A model generated the notes under the pieces. It was not told where the DNA came from. It searched no databases and saw only the letters and a program-made list of their open reading frames with translations. Of a stretch of DNA of 64,000 nt, positions 35,678 to 45,599 are shown piece after piece (the first letter of the stretch is position 1; each line of letters begins with the position of its first letter). Origin of the DNA: Anastatus disparis (Eukaryota; Arthropoda; Insecta; Hymenoptera; Eupelmidae); contig JAFFSR010000231.1 of the NCBI GenBank assembly GCA_017163975.1, positions 124,001 through 188,000 on the forward strand, written 5' to 3'. The translations under genes and the position numbers were made by a program.

Positions 35678-36345
35678 CACTTGGCGGAAAGGATATTTTT
35701 CCGAATGTTAACCTCAAATGGCAACATTGCATATTTTACCACAGACATAAGACAATTCTGAATTATGGAACAAATTTTGCATCATCGTTAAGAGCAGGTC
35801 GGATTTGCTGTCCTTGTCTAATTGGCATTTTTGTTATTTACTCAAGTATTAATCGGTGTATCTGCAAATTAAAGGTTAAGCGCAATAGATATTATTATTA
35901 CAAATATTTATGCACAAGAAAAAAAAAATCTATCGCTTTGTTTTTGAGAAAAGTAAGGAACGCGAAAATATTATAAACATAATCTTTTACTTCGGCGTTC
36001 CTTACTTTTCTCAAAAACAAATCGGTAGATTTTTTTTTTCTTGTGCATAGATATTCATAATAATAATATCTATTGCGATCAACCTTTATTTTGAAGATAC
36101 ACCGATTAATACTTGAGTAAATAACAAACAACTTAATTGTTACTCGGTCGGTATCAGGTTCTACTCCGGCCTGCTGTTAATTATTATGACATAACTGTAG
36201 TAGACAAGAAATATTACTTTCTTTTTTCATTATCTGAATTATAATTTTATGAAATAAAATTTTTATTTCTCAGTTCAATAATCATATAGAATCTAATATT
36301 GTTAATTTAAATTATATTTGTGATAGAACTTTAGCTATTATTATA

Positions 36346-36387
<42 letters not shown>

Positions 36388-36476
36388 TAAATAACCTATC
36401 TGAAAAAAAAAACAAAATAATCATGATTCGAAACTCAATGCATAATTTAAAGTTTTCTTACGTCTCTGGTAAAATA
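35678..36476. mobile_element. MITE G2, interrupted by MITE D2, right end truncated
   Basis: Second copy of the G family, starting CACTTGGCGGAAAGGATA. It follows G1 closely through GCATCATCGTTA, where D2 is inserted, and resumes with a short deletion at ATGACATAACTGTAGTAGAC. It stops near GGTAAAATAT at 36476, before the terminal part of the right inverted repeat. A TA microsatellite (about 36345-36385) has expanded within it relative to G1. Confidence 0.8.
35792..36176. mobile_element. TTAA MITE D2 (complete copy)
   Basis: 385 bp hairpin. Left end GAGCAGGTCGGATTTGC, right end complement CAGCAGGCCGGAGTAG, with TTAA on both sides (35788-35791 and 36177-36180). The arms pair almost throughout; CTTACTTTTCTCAAAAACAA and its complement flank a short loop. 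G1 shows the same site without insertion, which confirms the borders. Confidence 0.9.
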
Positions 36477-37700
36477 TTACTTAATTACTAATATGATTTT
36501 AAAACATTATAATTGTTTATAAAAGATGACGAAAAATGAATATAATTTATTTTTTTGTGTAGAAATCGAATAAAAGATTTTTTAAGTAAGCAATCTAATG
36601 TTATCTCGGAATAAAAAGTTTTCAATATTTTTATGATATATAGACATTTTTTGTGTTGCTTGGCTCTAATCTAGTACTTTTTAAATGAAGATAATTAATA
36701 CGATATTTGCAAAAGTATTTTAATTCGTTTAATAACTTGTGTTTAGACATTTTTGTATTACTGTACACATTTTTAAATTATCTAATGAACATAAATAGAA
36801 ATTTTTCATTTTACTACGTTTTTATTAACTCGCTTTGGTGTCTGTCTGTCTGTCTGTCTGTCTGTTCGGTACAAATTTTGCAACTGATTGTAAACTAACT
36901 TCCCGATGAGCTAGAGACTTGAAATTTTAAATATAGCTCAGAACTGGATGACAATGCAATATTATAAAAAAAATATATATATTTACCGAACAATATATTA
37001 ATATATTCGATCATATACGGAGATGTTGGCAAAATTAAAGATTTGAAGATTTTATATATAGATACACTTTTAACATTAGTGTCTAAACATCTTCGAAAAT
37101 TTTAAAAATCCTTTTTTGATATATTAATATATTAATATATTCAATATTATATTTTTGCACGCATTGTTGGATAATATAATTAAAAATATATATTCCCACC
37201 GAAAAATATATTAATATATTTAATTATAAACGGAGATATTGGCAAAATTGAAGATTTGAAGATTTTATATATAGATATACTTTTAACATTAGTGTCTAAC
37301 CATTTTCGAAAATTTTTAAAATTCTCTAACTTGTCATATATTGCAATTAGACATAAATTACAGCATTTTCTATTATACATATAGAATTGGAGACTGTATT
37401 TTATTCATTTTATGGTCTAACAATGCATAAAACAATAAATCTTGGTTGAATTTCTAATGGCGTCATTATCGTCAAAATGGCGGGAAACTCACCATGCGAT
37501 TACGTGTTCTCTAAAAAAAATAGATGAAACACGTTTTAGTCCCTTGACAACAATATATATGCTATATAATATGCACTGTTGGACAACACGATAAATAATA
37601 TTAATAATAATAATAATAATAATACCAAAATGTATAAGATAATATTTAAAAAAAAAAAAATTTTCAATCTACCACGTTTTTTAATTGAACTAAAAGTATA
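36477..37700. other. AT-rich region with GTCT microsatellite and a direct duplication
   Basis: A (GTCT)n run lies at 36840-36864. A block of about 130 bp is duplicated: TATATTCGATCATATACGGA at about 36994 and a close match at about 37210. Both continue through GGCAAAATT-AAGATTTGAAGATT and AACATTAGTGTCTAA. ATA-rich runs lie near 37600. No open frame is convincing. Confidence 0.6.
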
Positions 37701-37701
37701 A

Positions 37702-37981
37702 AATAATATTAAAATAAAAAAAAAACTTTTTTAATGTACTACGTTTTTATAATGAACCAAGAAGTATAAAATAATGTGTAATAAAATGAAAAATGAATAA
37801 TGATTTGAAATAAAAAAAACGTGGGGCGCATGTTTATTATTATGTATTGTATGCGCCCCACGTTTTTTTTATTTCAAATCATTATTCATTTTTCATTTTA
37901 TTACACATTATTTTATACTTTTTGGTTCATTATAAAAACGTAGTACATTAAAAAGTTTTTTTTTTATTTTTAATATTATTT
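37702..37981. repeat. near-perfect 280-bp palindrome
   Basis: Arms of about 130 bp share AATGTACTACGTTTTTATAA and its complement, and CGTGGGGCGCAT against ATGCGCCCCACG around a loop of about 20 bp at 37830-37850. Only a few mismatches are seen by eye. No terminal target duplication was identified. Confidence 0.85.
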
Positions 37982-38549
37982 CATATCAAAAGGGTATCCT
38001 GGGTTCAGTTAAGCGAAATGCCCTTAATTTTTTTTCGCTCCTAAATAGGATAAAAGCATTTGTTTGGACATAAAATGAAGAGTCAGGGTGGTCCGCGGAT
38101 CTAAATAATTTTTCCCCTAGCTAGGAACCCTAAAAACCTTATTTTTCATGTTTTATCTTATATCTCGCGTTCGTATTAACCCGTTTCAGCCCAAATGGGC
38201 ATAAATTTTTCATGTTATTCGAGTGAATAATTTTCTATGTGATCATGCGTAGAAAAATTTGCAAACCATATTTTCTCATGTATTTTTGTCCGTACTTTTT
38301 AAATCTGCTCTTAATTTTTTCTTATAATTATTCCATTTTTTCAAAATGGCGACTTTCTTGTAAAAAAACACGATTTTCAAAATTTTTTTATCTTTTTATC
38401 GTACTGGCTTGTAATTTTCCCGCTATATGATCATCGCGAGTGTAAGGATTCTGTGGAATAATTATCATACCTAAAATTTAAGACTTATAAGATGTCGAAA
38501 TCCAAAATGGCTGATTTAATATGGTGACTTTTACAGAAGTTTTTTAAAT

Positions 38550-39536
38550 TTGATAGAAAATTGCGCGCTAAGTTCGAAAGTTGTCATGCAGATGCTCAAA
38601 CCGTTGTTGTTACAAACCACAAAAACCAGGTTGCTTCAATATCATCTCACTTTCGATAATTACTTTACCAGTCCTGATCTTATTTTACATTCAACCCTTT
38701 CAGAACGGAATTTTTATTTTATCATGAAAAGTTCTGATAACCATTTAGCGATGATAAGTGTTCATTTATTAAGCAATTTTTGCGATAAAAATTTTTTTTT
38801 TACTTCTTTCTTTTCAAGTTTTCTCAGTTTCTATCAAAGATATAATAACTTAGACACTCAGTTTGAGATCGTGTATAGTCCACTTCAATCCAATACACTT
38901 ATTTTTTTTACAAAATTTGAAGCCACTATTGCACAATTTAAAAAAAAAAAAAACAATAAATGTTAATGTACATTGTAATGTACATTGGTTCTGAAAGAAT
39001 TAAAAAGACTTGGTTTACGAGCAACAGGGACCGTAAGAAAAGGGAGAGTAAGTAAAGATCAGCATAATTTTGAAAAAGGTGCTCCTAGAGGTTCGTATAA
39101 AATTAGTCATGACCGAAATAGTGGTATTAATTATATTGGTGTAATGGATAGTAAACAAGTGTCGTTACTCTCAACTACAGCTAGTGCTTTACCTTTAGTA
39201 TCTATGTCAAGATACTCTAAAATAAACAATAAAAAAATAACATATGACTTTCGGCAGGTTTCATTAAAATTTGGCAATCGTCAGTTGTTAATGCCACTGT
39301 CTTATAGAACATATACTGCAATGATGTTAACGAAAGTTAGCAATGAAAGATATGTGCTGAAGCATCAGTAAGTTCTACATTCAAAAATCAAAGAAAAGAA
39401 ATATGAGTCTTCACGAAAGTAAAACAAGAGAAAGGCATCCATGTGATGCTAGTGCTTGTTCTCAAAGAATAACTAAATATTGTATTGATTGTGGAGCTTA
39501 TAATTGCAAAAATTGTTTCTTACAACTGCATACCTA
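38550..39536 (+). pseudogene. piggyBac-like transposase, interrupted by a MITE
   Basis: The part before the MITE (38550-38694) reads HLTFDNYFTSPDLI, a piggyBac catalytic-domain motif with its Asp. After the MITE the protein resumes at 39000 with LKRLGLRATGTVRKGR, then MDSKQVSLLSTTASA, both characteristic of the family. The region after YSKINNKK is deleted or shifted. A separate frame at 39402-39536 gives HPCDASACSQRITKYC and CIDCGAYNCKNCF, the C-terminal cysteine-rich finger. The N-terminal third is missing. It is inactive on several counts. Confidence 0.85.
38695..38999. mobile_element. TTAA MITE K1 inside the piggyBac gene
   Basis: 305 bp, starting CCCTTTCAGAACGGAATT and ending ACATTGGTTCTGAAAGAA. 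It is flanked by TCAA (38691-38694, a one-base change from TTAA) and TTAA (39000-39003). It is an inverted-orientation relative of K2 at 42598. It interrupts the transposase frame right after FTSPDLI. The termini resemble those of its host element J (CCCGTTTCAGCCC). Confidence 0.9.
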
Positions 39537-40547
39537 AAGAAATTCTTAGAAACATCAAACATAGACAAAGAAAAATTAAAACACTTTTAAAACATTCAGA
39601 AAAATCTTTTTAATTAGAGAATTACAAAGAAAAATGTCTTTCTATTACCGTCGACCTCCTCGTAAGAACTTTTCTCTATGGATATTTATATCTATTGGTG
39701 TAAAAAAAATGTTATGGTGAAAGTCGGGCAACGTAAAATTTACGGCAAACGGATGGTTGAGAATATAAAATTAATGTAAAATTATAATTTTCATAACTAT
39801 ACAAATAAGTAACGTGCTCGAAAAATTAATATAACAACTAACAAAATTCAAAATAAAAAAAGTTTTAAATAAATTTTATTGATACTGCCATACTGGAATA
39901 GCCATTTCGAATGAGTACATCCCATTTAGATTCATTATTTATACAACTTTAGGTAATTTTAACGCAGGAACAATGAGGAATAACAACATTGTATGCAAAA
40001 GCGTGTCAATTTAAAAAAAAAAAATATAAATTTAAGAAAAATATGACATTTTCCGGCATTTTGAACTTTATATATTCTCATACTACTATTTTCTTACATA
40101 ATATCAAAATAATATGAGAATAGTTAATTTATTTAGAAAGCGAAAGTCATCTCCTTATAACATAAAAAAAATGAAAAAATTTTTTAAAATTCCTGTAAAA
40201 GTCGCCATATTAAATCAGCCATTTTGGATTTCGACATCTTATAAGTCTTAAAGTTTAGATATGATAATTATTCCATAGAATTCTTACGCTGGCGATGATC
40301 ATACAGCGGGAAAATTACAAGCCAGTAGGATAAAAAGATAAACAAATTTAAAAAATCGTGTTTTTTGCAAGAAAGTCTCCATTTTGAAAAAATATAATAT
40401 TATTGGGGAAAATTAAGAATAGATTTAAAAAGTACGGACAAAAATACATAAGAAAATATGGTTTGCAAATTTCTCTACTCATGATTACATAGAAAATTAT
40501 TCACTCGAATAACATGAAAAATTTATGCATATTTGGGCTGAAATGGA

Positions 40548-41750
40548 TTAACGAAACGACTTGAAAATTTATATAAATGCTGTTTATCTCACTACTTTTA
40601 AGTATATATTTTGGCTAAGTAATCAGAGGTCAACATGACCTCAAAAAACATCATTCAATGTTTAAAATGCAATTTTGACCATGTAGATAAATTGCAACAT
40701 AAATTATTCTCATTTTATCTTATAGAGCAGAAAAAAATATAAATTTTTTATATTTTCGTCGATTTGATTATCCTGGTGCGCCATGTTGAAAAATGAGAAA
40801 ACCCGTTTTTCACTGATATAAGCACTGAAATACAGCATTTTGTTTTTTGTTCTTGCGTTTTAACGACTTAAAATAACACTTAATAACATATTATGTTATT
40901 ATATTCCAGTGGAATTTTTTTCTTCTACTTCAGAGCCCAACGTAACCTATAAAAAAATTACTCGCTCCTAAAAATGCGATTTTAATCACTTAGATGAACC
41001 GGAACACTAAATTTAATTTGCTTATCTTGTAGAGCAGTTAAAAATACAATTTTTAAATATTTTTAGAAATTTTTTCAATTGTGGTATATCTTACAAAGGA
41101 AAAAAATAGCCCTGGTAACATAAACCATCGAAGCAAATAATTGCATGCAGTCTGTTGGCCTATGATTGCAACGTACTCGCAGCACTTTCTTCCGTGCACG
41201 TGCGTGTGAAGCAATATTGTACTGGAATTATTGTATAGTGTGAAAATCTTAGGCTTCAGAAAGTTAGAGTGCAGAAAAAGTGCCCCTACAATATGTAAAG
41301 CAATAAAATAATGTTGTTATATCAGATTTTACAGTTCTTATTTATATTTTAGTTATACATTACAGTTAATCGTAATAACAATAATTATATTTTTGTTTGG
41401 AACCAATATTATCTTAAGAATATTAGAAATTCAAAATAATTTTTTTATACATTTAAATAAAATTGCTATTGAAACATATCTTCACTATTTACATTATGAT
41501 TTAAAATTATTGACATAAGTATTTGTATATACTTAAGTTAATTTGTTTGTTTAAAATTCACGGCCTTCATATGGACTCCACGGATGTCTGGCTTAAGGCT
41601 CCACGGTGGTTAAAGACGCCCCTACCTTCGTTAAGTAAACTGCAATAAATTAAACGTTTATATGAATATTCATATCTAACAATATTATCCTTACTTAATA
41701 TAGATAAAAATAATACCTATACATATAACAGCTGAATTGAATTTTCAATC
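40548..41750. other. AT-rich region with a diverged 305-bp direct repeat
   Basis: The text around CATTTTATCTTATAGAGCAG (40713) and TTTGCTTATCTTGTAGAGCAG (41018, in part) repeats at about 305-bp distance. CGCTCCTAAA occurs at 38029 and 40963, on both sides of element J. So J landed in a pre-existing repeated sequence. No gene is seen here. 41100-41300 is less AT-rich (CGTGCACGTGCGTGTG) but unassigned. Confidence 0.5.
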
Positions 41751-42118
41751 TTCTTCACTATCTTCATCAATGACAGGGTATACATTATTTGAAAAGATTT
41801 GTCAGTATCTTAGCGGGCTAAATTACATCTGATAAGTATCTGCCATGCGATAAATGGTATAAAAGTGCAGCAACATTTGAGCAACATCCAATTGTTCGGA
41901 GACCATTGGCACAAGTGCAGCAGTATCCTTTAATTGCATTTATACCTTCACCATTTAGATGATACTGAATGTAACATTTATAAGTTTTGCGGTTCATATG
42001 TCGCGATTTCACCTCAAAGTTTACTATTTCAGAATTTCATTTCAAATAACTTATATTTAAAGTGTTGTCATCATTCAGCATTTCTCCTAAGTAGGAAATA
42101 GCTTGTTTCAATTGATAC
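41751..42118 (-). pseudogene. C-terminal SWIM-like finger of an IS5/Harbinger-like transposase
   Basis: Read on the minus strand from the LTR border at 42118: YQLKQAISYLGEMLNDDN, an in-frame stop, then SRHMNRKTYKCYIQYH and YCCTCANGLRTIGCCSNVAAL. The last is a Cys-X-Cys...Cys-X-His-type (SWIM-like) motif in which the expected His is Asn. HGRYLSDVI, a stop, PAKILTNLF, a frameshift and an acidic end (VIDEDSEED) close the protein at 41751. This architecture matches the tail of the gene whose N-terminal and catalytic parts lie at 49269-50961. The Ty3 element separates them. Confidence 0.7.
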
Positions 42119-42422
42119 TGTGGGTACACAGGCATAGAGAGTGTGTGTGTATGAGTAGGTAGGCATGTAAGTGTCACGCGCAACCTACGGTGCGCAAGCA
42201 AGCGACCAAAAGCGTGAGCTATGTGTTACGCGAGAGCGGAGAGAGTCATCAGAGCGTTCTTGACTTCTTGTAAGATAAGTAGCCTGTCACCCTCCGGTAA
42301 TAAATGCACATTCTATTATAATAAAGGAAATCTCTTCTTTCTTTCGAGCACCTACCATCAACCTGTTCCTTTCTCGAATATTAACTCGACAGCGTAGCTT
42401 CTACAAGGCGTAGAGGCTAACA
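42119..42422 (+). mobile_element. 5' LTR of a Ty3/gypsy (CsRn1-like) element
   Basis: 304 bp beginning TGTGGGTACACAGG and ending GAGGCTAACA, with a TG...CA boundary. It contains GGTAATAAATGCAC (possible polyadenylation signal). It starts exactly where the minus-strand transposase frame is cut, so the left border is firm. The candidate 5-bp flank is GATAC (42114-42118). I found no matching 3' LTR in the window. Confidence 0.75.
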
Positions 42423-42423
42423 T

Positions 42424-42440
42424 TGGTGACCCCGACAACC
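42424..42440 (+). promoter_or_regulatory. primer-binding site, tRNA-Trp type
   Basis: TGGTGACCCCGACAACC follows the LTR by one base. The first 13 bases are the complement of a tRNA-Trp 3' end. Use of tRNA-Trp is a known trait of the CsRn1 clade of Ty3/gypsy elements. Confidence 0.75.
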
Positions 42441-42597
42441 GTTAGGGAAGACAAGACAACGCAGCAGCTAGCAGGACGCCTGAGCAAAAGTCGTTGGCCA
42501 GCAAGGGTCCGAGCAAAGGTTGCTATCGTCTCACCGGAAATACATTTTAAAGGTTAGAATTAGAATTTCGCGAGCGCGTTGTAAATACTTATCTTAA

Positions 42598-42895
42598 CCC
42601 TTTCAGAACCAATGTACATTACAATGTACATTGACATTTTTTGTTTTTTTTGAAATTGTGCAAAAGTGGCTTCAAATTTTGTAAAAAAAATATGTGTATT
42701 AGATTGAAGTGGACTATTTCCGATCTCAAACTGAGGGCCTAAGTTATTATATCTTCGATAGAAACTGAGAAAACTTGAAAAGAAAAAAAAAAAAAATTTT
42801 TTTATCGCAAAAATTGCTTAATAAATGAACACTTATCATCGCTAAATAGTTATCAGAACTTTTCATGATGAAATAATAATTCCGTTCTGAAAGGG
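42598..42895. mobile_element. TTAA MITE K2 in the Ty3 leader
   Basis: 298 bp, starting CCCTTTCAGAACCAATG and ending CCGTTCTGAAAGGG, with perfect TTAA duplications at 42594-42597 and 42896-42899. Same family as K1. Includes the palindrome AATGTACATTACAATGTACATT in parts near the left end. From 42900 to 44272 the leader continues without recognisable genes. Confidence 0.92.
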
Positions 42896-44272
42896 TTAAA
42901 GTAAAAACAAAAATTTTATAACATATATTGAATTATAACTAACAAAAATTTATCTTGAAAATTACAGCAGAGATTATTTTTTTTTCTCTACACATATAGT
43001 ACTAACATAAAGTAAAGTAATTGTTCGCTCGGAAAGATGTATATATATACATGTACTAACAGAATAGATATAGCACAGTAAGTGAGAGACTGGCTTTTTC
43101 CAGCTGCACGTGGGAGAGAAAATAGTGGATATTTTTTTTTTCTTTTAATGGTTTTAATGTTCTTAAGGGGAGAGAGACGGTTGGTGCCGGTGTAGACTCG
43201 GCGCGTGGTGCAAACCATCGAATTTGTTCGTCCCTTTGTCCACGAGTCGTGGCTGCGTCGGTTGCCGGCAGTCATATGCCTTATATAAATTTTTTTTTTT
43301 CCTTTTTTGTAATAAGAGATAGAACGTGCAGACTGAGGGGAGTATAGGAAACCTCTCTCTCTCTTCCTTCATAGAAAAGAAAGGGGGAAGTTATACGTAA
43401 AGAAATAAGAAATAAGAAAATCTGTGCAAAGACGCGAATATAAGTACACAAAAAAATTAGAAAAGGATAAAACTGTTAATAGCGAAAAAAAAAACAGAGT
43501 AAGAAGAAAATAAAGGTGCAAAAGGAAAAAAGTGATTCGGTTGTGCGGGTAAAGTAAAGCGGTTAGCGAGAAACGCGTAGAAAAGTCGAGACGTGACGGT
43601 TATTTTAAGGTTAGATAGAGGTGATTCGTGGGTGAGTCGCGTGTGTGCGTGGGGGACAAAAAAAATTTCCGTAAGTATAACGAACAAAGAGTTAAAAGTA
43701 TGATTGCTGGCATGTTATGGGCCGATGTATGACCTTGAGAGATACATTCTAACCCTTACATTTGTGTAGCTCTTAGGTGTTCTCAAGGGGTCATGAGGAG
43801 GTCGTGCATGCCGGTAAGACGCGAAAAGTAAATAAGAATGGTATTGCCCGCGCACACGGGACGAAGTAACGACGATTTTAAAATTGTAAATAGTTTTCTG
43901 TGATTTTATTGGTGTTGTATTTTGCGTAGGCCTTTTACACCTATCACAATCAACCTTGGTCGATAATTTTAAGCAATTGTTTATTCACGTATTTAAACAT
44001 TGTGTTTCGTGATTATTTATTTTAACGGTCGTGTAACGTGTATTGTTTGTTTATTTATTTATTTTAAATGTTTGTATTATCGTGAACATTTATTTGATCG
44101 TTCGTGTAAACTATTTATTTATTTACTTTAATGTCTTATTGATTTAATTATTTATTCATTGCGTGTGGTATTTATTGAATCTAGTTAACGTAAGACTGAA
44201 TAATATCGATCAAGGTCGGTTAAAATTTATAGCGAGGATTGTTTTGTATTGCATAAAACCTCGAATCACAAA

Positions 44273-45599
44273 ATGGCTACCGAGAATACGCTACAGAACG
44301 TAATGTTAAATGGCGGAACTGACGACGCCGTAGCTGGTGTATATAATAGCACGCCTAATAATAGAGAACGAGACGCATTTAGGGATTAGGTAGATAATAA
44401 CAGAGCTCTTGCGGATCAAGAGACAACGAATAGTAGTAGTATACTAGGAGCGAGCGGTACGAGGAAAGTAGAAGATTATTATAAAAAACAGTTATTAGAA
44501 ATGAAGAAAGATTATGAAACGAATATGGGAATTTTAATAAAAAGAATAGAGATACTCGAGTTAGACCGAAATAAACCGGGAGAAAGGTTAGAAGCACACG
44601 ATGTGCATAACAATGAACAAATACCGATGCACGCAAATAAAGAGAATATTGACGACGCGATAAATAATTTTAGGTTAGGTGGACAACGCGCTAACATAGC
44701 AGTACCCAGTAACCTCATGCAAAACCGTCAAATTAATTTTTCCTTCTGGAAGCATAATCCGGAAACGTGGTTTGACTTATTTGAAGCCCAGGCTAAAATG
44801 CAAAATGTTACGGGCGAGAGCGTAGCGTTCGTATTACTTATAAATAATTTAGATAGTGACGTTATTCGCGAAACATCGAATTTAGTAAAAACATTAAAGC
44901 CGAGAAATAGATATAACGGGTTGAAGAAATACCTCATAGAGACTTATGGACAGTCACAAGAAGAAAGGTTTAATAAATTATTCAGAAAATGTCGGGCGCA
45001 CGGAGATGCCATCGGAATATTTAAGATAATTGCTTGACGTGGCAGACGGTATAATAGAACGCGAAGTTATCTCAAGGGTATGGAAATATAATCTTCCACC
45101 CGGCATTAAATCGCACCTGGTGGGAGAAATAAATTTAAGGAACGAAGGAATCGTGGTAAAAAACGCGGACGAAATATATAAGAATAAATGTGAAGAAGAG
45201 GTCGGTAAAATGGTTAGCATAGTAAATCATGGTAGACCGTACACGGATAATGTAGGTATTAAAGCTTATATCGAAGCAGTTATCAAAAAGACGCTCGGTA
45301 AAGTAGGGAACGAGTTTAGAGGTGGAGGACGCTCGCGAACTAACAATCGAAATAACAGTAAACGTTATTGCGTATACCATGCGGAATACGGAAAAAACGC
45401 GTATAGATGTTTAGAGCCCTGTGATTGGATTAATTACGAGAAGAGGCAGGAGTCCACTGATAGAAAAAGTCAAGGGTCTAAATCACCCAACCGCGGAGTA
45501 GCAAGAAGCAATAGCGTTGGAAAAGAAAAGAACCAAACGCGAAATAATAGTAGAGATAGAGAACATTTAAACTCTCGAACCGGCGGGTGGAGGGGGTAA
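44273..45599 (+). pseudogene. gag: Ty3/gypsy gag, broken
   Basis: The ATG at 44273 begins MATENTLQNVML. A TAG at 44387-44389 interrupts the frame, which continues through coiled-coil-like text (YYKKQLLEMKKDYET) and the capsid-like FSFWKHNPETWFDLFEAQ region. A frameshift near 45030 leads to the second piece, 45030-45599. This ends in a Cys-His motif, CVYHAEYGKNAYRCLEPC, the CHCC type seen in CsRn1-like gag, followed by a basic Ser/Arg/Asn tail. It overlaps the pol frame by 13 bases. Gag forms the particle in which reverse transcription takes place. This copy cannot make it. Confidence 0.8.

Larger units (their letters stand above)
38180..40547 (+). mobile_element. element J: piggyBac-type transposon remnant
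   Basis: TTAA flanks both ends (38176-38179 and 40548-40551). Terminal inverted repeats of about 370 bp start CCCGTTTCAGCCCAAATGGG on the left and TCCATTTCAGCCCAAATATG on the right (read on the other strand). Both continue through TTGCAAACCATATTTTC and CCAAAATGGCTGATTTAATA. Between the arms lies a decayed piggyBac transposase split by MITE K1. The insertion splits an older repeat (see 40548-41060). Confidence 0.85.

Noticed and set aside
42988..43687. Minus-strand open frames in the Ty3 leader
   Set aside because: Short, overlapping, without recognisable features, and opposite to the element's transcription.
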